This document shows positions 41,960 to 50,812 of a stretch of DNA of 64,000 nucleotides, one piece after another. The stretch's first letter is position 1. Every line of letters starts with the position of its first letter. The stretch spans positions 62,001-126,000 of the forward strand of contig JAZQHC010000044.1 of NCBI GenBank assembly GCA_045540335.1. The letters run 5' to 3'. Origin of the DNA: RGIG7213 sp045540335. Lineage in GTDB: Bacteria; Bacillota; Clostridia; Oscillospirales; CAG-272. The position numbers and the translations under genes are program-made. The notes below the pieces were generated by a model, which was not told where the DNA came from, did no database searches, and saw only the letters and a list, made by a program, of their open reading frames with translations.

Positions 41960-43078
41960 ATGAAAATATTATTTACGGGCGGCGGCACGGGCGGCCACGT
42001 TAACCCCGCGCTTGCCATTGCAGAAACGGTAAAAAAACACGATCCAAAGGCAGAAATAGCCTTTGTCGGAACGCCGAAGGGTATAGAAAATAAGCTTGTA
42101 TCAAAAGCAGGCTATCCAATACATCACATAAATATACAAGGCTTGCGCCGCAGCTTAAGCTTGCAAAACGTAAAAACGCTTTATCTTACGATAACAAGCG
42201 TTTCAAAAGCGAAAAAGCTTTTGAAAAAAGAAAAGCCCGACTGCGTTATCGGCACGGGCGGATACGTTTGCTATCCGTTGGTTAAGGCGGCATCAAAGTT
42301 GAAAATTCCTACGGCAGTACACGAATCCAATTCTATCCCGGGTGTGGCTATCAAAATGCTTGCCCCTTACGTTGATATCATATTTACCGATTTCGAAAAA
42401 ACAAGCGAGTATATAAAGCCGCAATACCGCAATAAAATAATCCACGTGGGCAACCCGTATTTTGAAAACGGCGAATCATATACTTACGAAAAAGCAAGAA
42501 AAGAGCTTGGCATAGAAGAAGACGATTACAGCGTTTTGGTTTACGGCGGTTCTCTAGGTGCGGCAAATATCAATTCCAACGTTGTAAAATGGGCAAGCGA
42601 AAATATAAAAAATAATAAGAAAATCAAGCTTACGCACGCCGCAGGTGCAGCGGGATTTGAAAAAACGAAGGCAGAATATGCAGCCTGTGGGCTTGATAAA
42701 TGCGAAAATGCAGAGCTTCTTGAATATATCTACGATATGCCGAAGCGAATGGCGGCATCAGACGTGGTAGTATGCCGTGCCGGCGCTATGACCTTGTCGG
42801 AATTGGCAATGGCGGGCAAAGCATCTGTTTTGATACCGTTTCCTTACGCGGCAGAAAACCATCAGTACAAAAATGCAGAGGTGCTTGCAAAGGCAAACGC
42901 AGCGTTGATGATACCCGACGGCGAGCTTAACGAAACCACGTTAAATACAGCCATTTCAAAAATATTGTTTGAAAAAGGTGCAAAACAGGCAATGCAAGAT
43001 AAAATAAGAACCTTCGCAATGCCGAATGCCAATGAAGAAATATATAAAAATATTCAAAAATTGCTGAAAGGGGGATAA
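41960..43078 (+). CDS. murG: UDP-GlcNAc:lipid I N-acetylglucosaminyltransferase
   Basis: 372 residues. GT-B fold signatures are FTGGGTGGHVNPALA (glycine loop 1), GTGGYVCYPLVKAA, HESNSIPGV and the C-domain sites YGGSLGAANIN and CRAGAMTLSELAMAGKASVLIPFP. It converts lipid I to lipid II at the inner face of the membrane. It begins 18 nt after ftsW, and ftsQ follows after 3 nt. Confidence 0.96.
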   Translation: MKILFTGGGTGGHVNPALAIAETVKKHDPKAEIAFVGTPKGIENKLVSKAGYPIHHINIQGLRRSLSLQNVKTLYLTITSVSKAKKLLKKEKPDCVIGTGGYVCYPLVKAASKLKIPTAVHESNSIPGVAIKMLAPYVDIIFTDFEKTSEYIKPQYRNKIIHVGNPYFENGESYTYEKARKELGIEEDDYSVLVYGGSLGAANINSNVVKWASENIKNNKKIKLTHAAGAAGFEKTKAEYAACGLDKCENAELLEYIYDMPKRMAASDVVVCRAGAMTLSELAMAGKASVLIPFPYAAENHQYKNAEVLAKANAALMIPDGELNETTLNTAISKILFEKGAKQAMQDKIRTFAMPNANEEIYKNIQKLLKGG

Positions 43079-43081
43079 TAA

Positions 43082-43969
43082 TTGAAAAGAAATAAATTAT
43101 ACGAGTTTTCAGACGGGAAAATCATAAAAAAAGCCGAAGAAGAAAACGAAAAAGACGAACTTCTTGCAGATTTTTTTGAAGAAGAAGACCCATCGGATAA
43201 CACCGAAGCACTTGAAAACGCCAAAGAAAATTTCGATACACGCCAATCGCGTGAAAGATTCAAACGTATTTTAACCGCAAGCATAGTATCCTCGCTTTTG
43301 GTAGTTTCCGCATTAATGTTTTGTTTTCCGTTAAGAAACGTTACAGTCGTATGGGAAAACGGGCAAAACAACTTGGATATAAGCGATACAGTTAAAGATT
43401 CCGTAGGCGGAAACGTTTTGTTTGCAAATAAACAAAACGTAAAAGACGCCTTGCAGAAAAAATATCCGCAGATATACGATATAAAGCTTGAAAAAAAGCT
43501 GCCATTCGGTATTGAAGTAACCGTTTTCGAGGAAAGTGCAAAATACTTTATCACACTTGACGGCGATCATTATATTCTTTCCGAAGATCTGCGCGTGCTT
43601 TCACGTGTAAACGATATTGAAAGTACAGAAGGGCTTTTGCCTGTTAGTGCTTCGGGCATAAAATGCGCCATTGCGGGGCAGTACGTTGAATTTCACGCGG
43701 AATATCAATACGATTACGTGAAAGAATTGCTTAACGATATTTCAAAGCATCAGCTATACGGCAACGTAAGGTCTGTCGATCTGACGGACAAGTTTGATAT
43801 AAAGCTTGATTACGACAATAGGTTTACGGTAATACTTGGCGTCGGTGAAAACGTTCACACGAAGCTTACCCTGGCACAAGCATATATTGACAGCTTGCCT
43901 TCAGACGAAAAGGGAATAATAGATTCTTCCTCTACGGACAAGGGTACGTACGTTTCGCTGATGAAATAA
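43082..43969 (+). CDS. ftsQ: Cell division protein FtsQ/DivIB
   Basis: 295 residues. An acidic cytoplasmic region (about 1-60, EEENEKDELLADFFEEEDP), a membrane helix (about 63-82), then a POTRA-like domain (VRNVTV-like LRNVTVVWENGQNNLD and YDIKLEKKLPFGIEVTVFEE) and a beta domain are typical of DivIB/FtsQ. It scaffolds FtsL and DivIC at the septum. A TTG start follows AAAGGGGG by 6 nt. It is the last gene of the upstream part of the cluster; ftsA is missing and ftsZ follows with its own promoter. Confidence 0.85.
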   Translation: MKRNKLYEFSDGKIIKKAEEENEKDELLADFFEEEDPSDNTEALENAKENFDTRQSRERFKRILTASIVSSLLVVSALMFCFPLRNVTVVWENGQNNLDISDTVKDSVGGNVLFANKQNVKDALQKKYPQIYDIKLEKKLPFGIEVTVFEESAKYFITLDGDHYILSEDLRVLSRVNDIESTEGLLPVSASGIKCAIAGQYVEFHAEYQYDYVKELLNDISKHQLYGNVRSVDLTDKFDIKLDYDNRFTVILGVGENVHTKLTLAQAYIDSLPSDEKGIIDSSSTDKGTYVSLMK

Positions 43970-44046
43970 TTCATTTACAAATATTCCGAAATTGAAAACA
44001 TTTGTGCGCGATTTTGTAAAATGTAAAGAAAATTTTCGGTTTAATA

Positions 44047-44075
44047 TTGAATTTAACAAAAAAACATATTATTAT
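44047..44075 (+). promoter_or_regulatory. Putative promoter of ftsZ
   Basis: -35 TTGAAT (44047-44052), 17-bp spacer, -10 TATTAT (44070-44075). A second TATAAT at 44084-44089 lacks a good -35. Confidence 0.55.
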
Positions 44076-44198
44076 ATGTTTAATATAATGTCTAATTATA
44101 CGCAATGCATTGAAAAGGTGCGTTGTACGGCGGCAGTTTTCCACACTGCGGACACCGCCGTAAAAAATTACATATAGCAGGTGGAGAAGGAGATTGAA

Positions 44199-45320
44199 AT
44201 GGGATACGAACTTGACGCCGGAATTGACAGCGTTGTAAAAATCAAGGTTGTCGGTATAGGTGGCGGCGGTAACAATGCCGTTAACCGCATGATAGCGTCC
44301 AACGTAGGCGGTGTAGAATACATTGCCGTAAATACAGATAAAATGGTGCTGTTTAATTCCAGCGCACAACAAAAAATTCCGATAGGCGAAAAAATCACGA
44401 AGGGCCACGGCGCAGGCGCAAATCCTGACGTTGGCGCACGCGCAGCGGAAGAAAGCATTGACGAAATCGTTGCCGCTATCGAAGGGGCAGATATGGTATT
44501 CGTAACCGCAGGTATGGGCGGCGGTACAGGTACGGGTGCAGCACCTATCGTTGCAAAGGTTGCAAAGGATATGGGCGTTCTTACCGTAGGTATCGTTACG
44601 AAGCCCTTCGCTTTTGAAGGTAAACGCAGAATGGAACAGGCAGAGGCAGGCATTGCACGCCTTGGCGAAATAGTTGACTCTTTGATAGTTATACCCAACG
44701 AAAGATTAAAGCAGGTTTCCGACACGCGCATTACGCTTGCTAACGCGTTCGACGTAGCAGACGACGTTCTTCGCCGCGGTGTTGCCAGCGTTGTAGAACT
44801 TATCAACGGCATCGGTATAATCAACCTCGACTTTGCAGACGTTACGGCAGTTATGCACGATGCAGGCTACGCACACATGGGCGTTGGCTCTGCAAAAGGA
44901 AAAGACAAGGCAGAAACAGCAGCACGCGCAGCTATTTCTTCGCCCCTTTTGGAAACATCTATTACAGGTGCAAGAGGTATTATTATCAATATCACAGCTT
45001 CGCCTGATATCGGTCTTGAAGAGATCGACGTTGCTTCCGCTATGATCAGTGCTGAAGCACATCCCGATGCAACTGTTATCTGGGGTGCTGCATTCGACCA
45101 AACGCTGGAAGACGAAATGCGTATTACCGTTATTGCTACCGGATTTGACGGTGCTGTAAGAAACACGACCGTTAAAGTTCCCGAAGTAAGAAAATCCGCA
45201 GCGGTATCCGCACCTGCAGCTGTTGCTGTTGAAGAAAAAAAGGCAGATGATGAAGTTATCGCACAGGACGAGTTTGATTACCTCATCGATATGCTTAAAA
45301 AGAAAAAGAATAACGATTAA
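44199..45320 (+). CDS. ftsZ: Cell division GTPase FtsZ
   Basis: 373 residues. GTPase motifs: VVGIGGGGNNAVNRM, the tubulin signature GMGGGTGTGAAPIVA, and NVDFADV-like NLDFADVTAVM for the T7 loop. A short variable linker leads to the C-terminal peptide EFDYLIDMLKKKK, which docks to membrane anchors. It polymerises into the Z-ring. The ATG at 44199 follows GAAGGAG; the GTG six codons upstream overlaps that site. No ftsA adjoins it, so another anchor such as SepF is presumably encoded elsewhere. Confidence 0.98.
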   Translation: MGYELDAGIDSVVKIKVVGIGGGGNNAVNRMIASNVGGVEYIAVNTDKMVLFNSSAQQKIPIGEKITKGHGAGANPDVGARAAEESIDEIVAAIEGADMVFVTAGMGGGTGTGAAPIVAKVAKDMGVLTVGIVTKPFAFEGKRRMEQAEAGIARLGEIVDSLIVIPNERLKQVSDTRITLANAFDVADDVLRRGVASVVELINGIGIINLDFADVTAVMHDAGYAHMGVGSAKGKDKAETAARAAISSPLLETSITGARGIIINITASPDIGLEEIDVASAMISAEAHPDATVIWGAAFDQTLEDEMRITVIATGFDGAVRNTTVKVPEVRKSAAVSAPAAVAVEEKKADDEVIAQDEFDYLIDMLKKKKNND

Positions 45321-45349
45321 TTATTAAATTTTGAAGGAGGTGGGCCGAT

Positions 45350-45421
45350 TTGTCACCCGACAGTAGTCGATTATGTACTAAAGCAATATCGGTTCGCCCC
45401 TTTTCGTTGAACCGTAAATAA
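45350..45421 (+). CDS. Candidate 23-residue ORF after ftsZ
   Basis: A TTG (45350) lies 9 nt after AAGGAGGTGG and opens a 23-residue frame beginning MSPDSSRLCTK and ending FSLNRK, immediately before a terminator. The region also folds partly (GGGC...GCCC), so the strong ribosome-like site may instead be part of an RNA structure. Translation is unproven and no family is recognised. Confidence 0.3.
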   Translation: MSPDSSRLCTKAISVRPFSLNRK

Positions 45422-45425
45422 AAAA

Positions 45426-45460
45426 AGACTGCACTTTTACAGTGCAGTCTTGTACCGTTT
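45426..45460 (+). terminator. Terminator of the ftsZ transcript
   Basis: AGACTGCAC (45426-45434) and GTGCAGTCT (45442-45450) form a perfect 9-bp stem with a 7-nt loop, followed by TGTACCGTTTTT. Confidence 0.82.
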
Positions 45461-45526
45461 TTCAATGGGTGCTTTCCGATTTTGTTGCAGTGCATAATAA
45501 AATTTTCTTTAGAAAGGATTTTTATT

Positions 45527-46462
45527 ATGATAACTTACTATGCTTCAAAGGATGGCACTCTTTTTCCTGCCGAAACGCTTGAACAAGGGTGCTGGATATA
45601 TGCCGTTGCACCGACAGATGCGGAAATACACAATATCGCATCTTCAACAGGTATAGAATCAGATGTTTTACGTGCCGCACTTGACGAAGAGGAAAGGGCA
45701 AGAATTGAATTGGACGAAGGCGTTACGCTTATCGTTTGCGATACGCCGATCGCCTCTAAAGACGAAAAGAATATTGTAACATATTCTACTATCCCCGTCG
45801 GCATGATATCAACGAAAAATTACTTTATAACGGTTTGCCTTTCTGAAAATACCGTTTTGCGCGATTTTACAAACGGATTTGTAAAAAACGTAGATCCCAT
45901 GTTAAGAACAAGGTTTTATTTACAGATACTTATGCAAACCTCTAAAAGATACCTGCAATACCTTAAGCAGATAGACAAAATAACCGATTTTATCGAAAAA
46001 AGGTTGTATAAAGCCACGACAAACAGCGAATTACTGCAACTGCTTGATTTGCAAAAATCTTTGGTATATATTTCTACGGCTTTGAAAAACATAGAAATGA
46101 CGCTTTCGAAAATCGAAAGGGGTAGGATATTAAAGCTTTATACAGAAGATGCAGAGCTGCTTGAAGACGTTATAATCGAGTTTAAGCAGGCAAGGGAAAT
46201 GGCAGATACGTTTGCATCGGTTTTGTCAGGTACTATTGAAACGTTTTCTTCGGTTATTTCAAATAACCTTAACGAAACGATGAAAAAGCTTACGTCTGTT
46301 ACCATACTGCTGGCTATACCTACGATGATAAGCGGCTTTTACGGTATGAATATTGGGCTTGAGGGAATGCCGCTTGCAAATAATTTTTGGCTTGTGGTGG
46401 GTATTTCCGCAATAATTACAGCTATTGCCGCGGTGATACTTGTAAGAAAAAAGATGCTTTAA
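45527..46462 (+). CDS. corA: CorA-family magnesium transporter
   Basis: 311 residues. A mixed alpha/beta cytoplasmic domain (1-170), long helices (about 170-250) and two C-terminal membrane helices. The pore motif GFYGMNIGLEG lies between them, the GMN hallmark of CorA channels for Mg2+ or Co2+. The start at 45527 follows AGAAAGGA. It is a single gene with a strong terminator on each side. Confidence 0.93.
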   Translation: MITYYASKDGTLFPAETLEQGCWIYAVAPTDAEIHNIASSTGIESDVLRAALDEEERARIELDEGVTLIVCDTPIASKDEKNIVTYSTIPVGMISTKNYFITVCLSENTVLRDFTNGFVKNVDPMLRTRFYLQILMQTSKRYLQYLKQIDKITDFIEKRLYKATTNSELLQLLDLQKSLVYISTALKNIEMTLSKIERGRILKLYTEDAELLEDVIIEFKQAREMADTFASVLSGTIETFSSVISNNLNETMKKLTSVTILLAIPTMISGFYGMNIGLEGMPLANNFWLVVGISAIITAIAAVILVRKKML

Positions 46463-46466
46463 AAAA

Positions 46467-46503
46467 ATTGTCCAAGTGCCTTTACCGGCACTTGGACAAT
46501 TTT
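46467..46503 (+). terminator. Terminator after corA
   Basis: ATTGTCCAAGTGCC (46467-46480) and GGCACTTGGACAAT (46487-46500) form a perfect 14-bp stem with a 6-nt loop. A runs precede it and a short T run follows. The rest of the gap to 46688 is AT-rich, with an inverted TTTTACC/GGTAAAA pair near 46550-46573 and no gene. Confidence 0.9.
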
Positions 46504-46688
46504 ATTTAAAGATATCATATTACAAGTCTTTTTTGCGTACTTACGTTGTTTTACCTGCCTTTTTTGACGGTAAAATTTAATATAAATATTTATATATATT
46601 TTATATAGAGAAATATTAATAATTTATATGTTAAAATAATTTCAAATACGTTATCATTTTGATATTTATGCACGATAAAGGGGATAAA

Positions 46689-47741
46689 GTGAAAAAGGTC
46701 TTATCAAGAACGGGCATCTGCGTATTAACCTCGCTTTTGCTTACAATAGTTATACTTTTTGGATGTGTTGCTACTATAAATTACGGCCCTTCAGAAGCGG
46801 CAAGGGGGCTGTTCGTTAATACCGTTTTGGAAACAAGTGCGGCAAAATTTCTTGCTACGTGGTTCTTTTCAGATGAAGATCTGCAAAAGATAATCAGTAA
46901 AAATACCATTAACGAGGATAATGGTTTTACGGATTCTTCAATGATAAGAACGGATATACCGAAAACCTATTCTGCTATTATCAGCGGCGGCATAGTTCAA
47001 GGCGGCAACGGGCAGATCATATCGCCGCCAAGTGAAAATACACAGCAAGGCGCACAACAGAATAACGGCGTTGAAGTGTTCGAGGTAAAGGGCGATACCT
47101 ACAAGGGTAAAATGATGGTGGTGCGCGATCCGTCGCGTGTGTTCGTAGGTGTAAGCGGCGAATTTGGGGAAGGTTTTTCCGGCAAAACCGTTTACAGTAT
47201 TGCCAAAGAATATAACGCCGTTGCCGGTATAAACGGCGGCCGTTTTGCAGACGAGGGCGGTCTTGGTAACGGTGGCACACCCGTTGGGATAGTTATGTCA
47301 CAGGGACAGCTTCTTTGGGGTGAGCCCGGCGTAAAGTACAATATTATCGGCTTTACGAACGATAACGTTTTCGTAGTAGGTAAAATGACAACAGAGGAAG
47401 CAATTAACGCAGGCGTACGCGATGCGGTAAGCTTTGGTCCTACTCTTATTATGAACGGTAAGGCCTCTGAAATGTCAGGCAGTGCAGGCGGAATAAATCC
47501 GCGTACGGCTATCGGTCAGCGTGCAGACGGGGCAGTATTACTGCTGGTTATAGACGGAAGGCAGCCGTCAAGCCTTGGTGCAAATTACGGCGATATAATA
47601 GAGGTTATGCTTCAATACGGCGCAGTAAATGCCGCAAATCTTGATGGAGGAAATTCTACCTGTATGTACTATAACGGGCAAATTATAAACAGTGTTGCGT
47701 ACGATATGCGTGATTTGCCCACAGGTTTTTTTGTTAAATGA
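46689..47741 (+). CDS. Phosphodiester glycosidase (NAGPA) domain protein, membrane-anchored
   Basis: 350 residues. One N-terminal membrane segment (about 10-32: VLTSLLLTIVILFGCVA) is followed by a linker and a NAGPA domain (about 125-350) with YNAVAGINGGRFADEGGLGN, the GNGGTPVGIVMSQGQ stretch, NPRTAIGQRADGAVLLLVIDGR and AANLDGGNSTCMYYNG. NAGPA proteins cleave or process phosphodiester-linked sugars in exopolysaccharide or wall polymers. The GTG at 46689 is chosen because AAAGGGG lies 5 nt upstream; an ATG seven codons earlier precedes that site. It overlaps the next gene by four bases (ATGA). Confidence 0.8.
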   Translation: MKKVLSRTGICVLTSLLLTIVILFGCVATINYGPSEAARGLFVNTVLETSAAKFLATWFFSDEDLQKIISKNTINEDNGFTDSSMIRTDIPKTYSAIISGGIVQGGNGQIISPPSENTQQGAQQNNGVEVFEVKGDTYKGKMMVVRDPSRVFVGVSGEFGEGFSGKTVYSIAKEYNAVAGINGGRFADEGGLGNGGTPVGIVMSQGQLLWGEPGVKYNIIGFTNDNVFVVGKMTTEEAINAGVRDAVSFGPTLIMNGKASEMSGSAGGINPRTAIGQRADGAVLLLVIDGRQPSSLGANYGDIIEVMLQYGAVNAANLDGGNSTCMYYNGQIINSVAYDMRDLPTGFFVK

Positions 47742-48895
47742 CCGAAAGAAGAATAAAGGGTTTTTGGAAGATATATCTGATAGTTTTCGGTATATTGCTT
47801 GTATGCGGTATCGTTCTTATTGCAATATTGTACAACGCCCTTGCAGATTATGAAAAAAACGCACAATTAAAAGAACGCCAAAAGGCAGAATATATACAAG
47901 CCCTGGAATATGAAGGAAATTATGCAAACGCCGTATCTGTAATAGATAAATGTGTTGCAACGCTTAAATCCGTTAATAATACCGTTACGCAAACGGAAGG
48001 ATATTACATATCCGCATATGAAAAAAGCGCAGGTGTGTTTGCGCGCGAATTGATAGAAGATATAAATAAAAACGGATTTGAACGGTTGTGTAATACAGAC
48101 GGATTTTTAAAAAACAAGTTTGAATCGCCAAAAAACGTTGCAGAATTTTTAAATACAGAATATAAAGGTAAGCAAGCGTCGTACGCGATGTCATTTGACA
48201 ACGGCGAATATGTTTTGCAGCTTATTGTAAACGGCACACCTTTTGCCAATATGAACCTTGTAAATAAAGACGGTGGTTGGCAAATACAAGATCCTACACT
48301 CTTTACAGGATATAATAACTATACCGTAAAATGCCCAAGGGAAGCACAGCTTTCTGTAAACGGCATCGTGCTTCAAAGTACAGAAGAATATATCCGAAAG
48401 GAAATAGAAAGCTTTGGCGAGTATTACTTGTCATCATACACGGTAGAAGGGCTGATAGCACGCCCGGAATTTTGCGCCGTTTTAAACGGTCAGCCGCTTG
48501 AGCTTTCGGGCGATACGTTTCTTTACCCGTCTTGCGGTATATTGGATGAAAAGCGTGAAAGCTTTGAAGCTTTTGCAATTTTGTATGGGGATTATATAGC
48601 AGACGTTATAAAATTCGAAGGTATCTCACCGATGATTATTGCTAAAAGTGAATTATATGTACGCCTTCGCGGATTTGATACCAGATGGTATCCTTATTTT
48701 GAAGAGCTGCAAAAATCCGACGTGCAAATAACGGATTTTCAAGCGTATAACGAAAAGCTTGTTTCATATTGCGCTTCTTACACGCAAAGTCTTTTGATTG
48801 GCGGAAAAGTCAGAAGGAAAGTTGACGTTTCCGTTATGATAGTGTGCGTTTTGGAAAACGGACAATGGAAAATAGCAGAAATACTTACCGTATAA
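47738..48895 (+). CDS. Single-pass membrane protein of unknown function, coupled to NAGPA gene
   Basis: 385 residues. One membrane helix (about 12-36: IYLIVFGILLVCGIVLIAI) leads to an external region with a coiled-coil start (AQLKERQKAEYIQALEYEG) and two or three alpha/beta repeats that look like NTF2-like or DUF4829-type folds (FDNGEYVLQLIVNGTPFAN and VDVSVMIVCVLENGQWKIAE). The start overlaps the NAGPA stop (ATGA), so both are translated together and probably act at the same surface step. I do not recognise the family. Confidence 0.65.
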   Translation: MTERRIKGFWKIYLIVFGILLVCGIVLIAILYNALADYEKNAQLKERQKAEYIQALEYEGNYANAVSVIDKCVATLKSVNNTVTQTEGYYISAYEKSAGVFARELIEDINKNGFERLCNTDGFLKNKFESPKNVAEFLNTEYKGKQASYAMSFDNGEYVLQLIVNGTPFANMNLVNKDGGWQIQDPTLFTGYNNYTVKCPREAQLSVNGIVLQSTEEYIRKEIESFGEYYLSSYTVEGLIARPEFCAVLNGQPLELSGDTFLYPSCGILDEKRESFEAFAILYGDYIADVIKFEGISPMIIAKSELYVRLRGFDTRWYPYFEELQKSDVQITDFQAYNEKLVSYCASYTQSLLIGGKVRRKVDVSVMIVCVLENGQWKIAEILTV

Positions 48896-48902
48896 CAACG
48901 GT

Positions 48903-48995
48903 ATGCCAAGCATTGCAGTTATCGGGTTGATAATTATAGTGCTTATAATGCTTAGCCTAAGTATTATTATAAATAAACGAAAAATACAAAGTTAA
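48903..48995 (+). CDS. Candidate 30-residue membrane peptide
   Basis: ATG 48903 opens a 30-residue frame, MPSIAVIGLIIIVLIMLSLS then a short basic tail KRKIQS. It lies 7 nt after the unknown membrane-protein gene. The composition is a single-helix membrane peptide. The ribosome site (AACGG) is weak, so translation is uncertain. It would be a very small partner of the preceding gene or a spurious frame. Confidence 0.35.
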   Translation: MPSIAVIGLIIIVLIMLSLSIIINKRKIQS

Positions 48996-49022
48996 AAAAA
49001 TGTAAAAACTTCATCGCTTTAC

Positions 49023-49051
49023 TTGAATAAAGTGAGAAAGCGTGATACTGT
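49023..49051 (+). promoter_or_regulatory. Putative promoter of the histidine operon
   Basis: -35 TTGAAT (49023-49028), 17-bp spacer, -10 TACTGT (49046-49051). The leader before hisZ is about 40 nt, too short for a T-box. Confidence 0.5.
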
Positions 49052-49095
49052 ATATATCGGCGTGCAACGCTAATATTAAAAATAATGGTGAAAAA

Positions 49096-50187
49096 ATGCA
49101 AACACAGTTTAAAAGAAAACTTCGCAGTGCCGAAAAGGCATTGTTTGACCTTTCTTCCCTTTACGAGGGGGCAGGATATGAAAAATATAAAATGAGGAAG
49201 TTTGAAGAATATTCGCTTTATTCCGATAACAAAAGCTTTTTACAATCCGACCATATAATAACGTTTTCCGATATAGGCGGCAAGCTGCTTGCCTTGAAGC
49301 CGGACGTTACGTTGTCTATTGCCAAAAACTATACGCAAGGCGAACAAACGAAGGTTTATTATAATGAAAACGTTTACAGGCTTTCAAGAGAAACGAAGGA
49401 ATATACGGAAATAACCCAAATAGGCCTTGAATTGATAGGCAGTGCAGACCTTTACAGTATGTGCGAGGTGCTGTCGTTAGCACACGAAAGCCTTGCCTGC
49501 CTTGATGAGAATTTTATTATTGAAATATCCCATATGGGCTTTATTTCAGGCTTGTTTGAGGTGCTTGACCTTAAGGACGATGCAAAAAAAGCAGTAATCG
49601 AAGCCATAAATAAAAAAGCTCCGCACGAATTGGATAGGGCGTGTGCCGAATATTACTTGCCTGCAGCATCGGCAAAATTGTTAAAGGGAATAGCTTTTCT
49701 TAACGGCAATTATAAAGAAGTTCTTGAAAAAGCAAGTGAATACGCCGTTAATGCAAAAATGTCCGAGGCGCTTAAGCAGTTGGAGGATATATATAGCGTA
49801 ATAGGCGGCGGCAACTACGTGTTGGATTTTTCCAACGTTAACGACGACGGTTATTATAACGGCATAATTTTCAAAGGCTACATAAATAATGTGCCCAAGG
49901 TAGTGCTTTCGGGCGGAAGATATGATAAATTGATGGAAAAGCTGGGCAAAAAGGCGCAGGCAATAGGCTTTGCCGTTTATCTTGGCGAGATTGAAAAATA
50001 TATAAAAGACGATATAAAATACGATGCAGATGTTTTGCTGCTTTATACCGATTCCGATGATGTTGCTTCCGTATATAACAAAGCAATACAGTTGAAAAAC
50101 GATGGGTTAAGTGTTCGCGTACAAAAGGATATCGGCAAGGTAAGATGCAAAAAAATAATCAGAACGGCAGGTAACGGTGATGAGTAA
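49096..50187 (+). CDS. hisZ: ATP phosphoribosyltransferase regulatory subunit
   Basis: 363 residues, a histidyl-tRNA-synthetase-like fold without the full synthetase motif set. Landmarks are LLALKPDVTLSIAKNY, VYYNENVYRL and the EITQIGLELIG strand, followed by the C-terminal YDKLMEKLGKKAQAIGFAVYL. HisZ pairs with the short form of HisG to give active, feedback-sensitive enzyme. The ATG at 49096 is chosen for homology; the ribosome site is weak. Its end overlaps hisG by 8 nt. Confidence 0.85.
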   Translation: MQTQFKRKLRSAEKALFDLSSLYEGAGYEKYKMRKFEEYSLYSDNKSFLQSDHIITFSDIGGKLLALKPDVTLSIAKNYTQGEQTKVYYNENVYRLSRETKEYTEITQIGLELIGSADLYSMCEVLSLAHESLACLDENFIIEISHMGFISGLFEVLDLKDDAKKAVIEAINKKAPHELDRACAEYYLPAASAKLLKGIAFLNGNYKEVLEKASEYAVNAKMSEALKQLEDIYSVIGGGNYVLDFSNVNDDGYYNGIIFKGYINNVPKVVLSGGRYDKLMEKLGKKAQAIGFAVYLGEIEKYIKDDIKYDADVLLLYTDSDDVASVYNKAIQLKNDGLSVRVQKDIGKVRCKKIIRTAGNGDE

Positions 50188-50812
50188 GATGTTAAACATT
50201 GCACTGCCTAAAGGCAGGCTTGGCGAGGGCGTTTACGATATTTTCGAACGCCTTGGTTACTCGTGCGACGGTATAAAAGATAAAAACAACAGAAAGCTGA
50301 TTTTTGAAAACGAAGAGGTAGGCGTAAAATATTTCTGGGTGAAGCCCACAGACGTTTCCGTGTATGTAGAGCACGGCGCGGCAGATATAGGCGTTGTCGG
50401 CAGAGATATTCTGCTTGAATATCAGCCCGACGTTTACGAGCTTTTTGATATGCAAATGGGCAAATGCCGTATGGCAGTTGCCGCCAAAAACGATTTTTAC
50501 GATGATAGGGCAAGAACGTTGCGTGTAGCAACGAAGTTTCCCAATATTGCAAGAACGTATTACGCCTCGAAAAGCCGCGAGATAGAGATAATAAAGCTTA
50601 ACGGCTCTATCGAGCTTGCCCCCATACTTAACCTTTCAGACGTAATAGTTGATATAGTGGAAACGGGAAAAACGCTTGTAGAAAACGGCCTTCGTCCTTA
50701 CGAGGATATCGTTGATATCTCGGCAAGGTTTATTGCAAATAAATCAAGCTATAAGTTTAAAAACGAACAAATAATATCAATTCTTGAAAAATTAAGAGAA
50801 ACGGTAAAATGA
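50180..50812 (+). CDS. hisG: ATP phosphoribosyltransferase, short form
   Basis: 210 residues, the short HisG form that lacks the C-terminal regulatory domain and therefore needs HisZ, which is present just upstream. Signatures are LNIALPKGRLGEGVYDI, YVEHGAADIGVVGRDILLE, and the phosphate loop NLSDVIVDIVETGKTLVENGL. It makes phosphoribosyl-ATP from ATP and PRPP, the first step. The start could be 50180 or 50189. It overlaps hisD by four bases (ATGA). Confidence 0.93.
   Translation: MSKMLNIALPKGRLGEGVYDIFERLGYSCDGIKDKNNRKLIFENEEVGVKYFWVKPTDVSVYVEHGAADIGVVGRDILLEYQPDVYELFDMQMGKCRMAVAAKNDFYDDRARTLRVATKFPNIARTYYASKSREIEIIKLNGSIELAPILNLSDVIVDIVETGKTLVENGLRPYEDIVDISARFIANKSSYKFKNEQIISILEKLRETVK

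Noticed and set aside
44168..44824. 218-residue antisense frame over ftsZ
   Set aside because: It lies wholly opposite a strongly conserved gene, has low-complexity Ser/Pro/Thr composition and no ribosome site.
48996..49095. Possible T-box or attenuator before the histidine operon
   Set aside because: The leader is only about 40-100 nt, with no T-box sequence, histidine-rich leader peptide or terminator hairpin.
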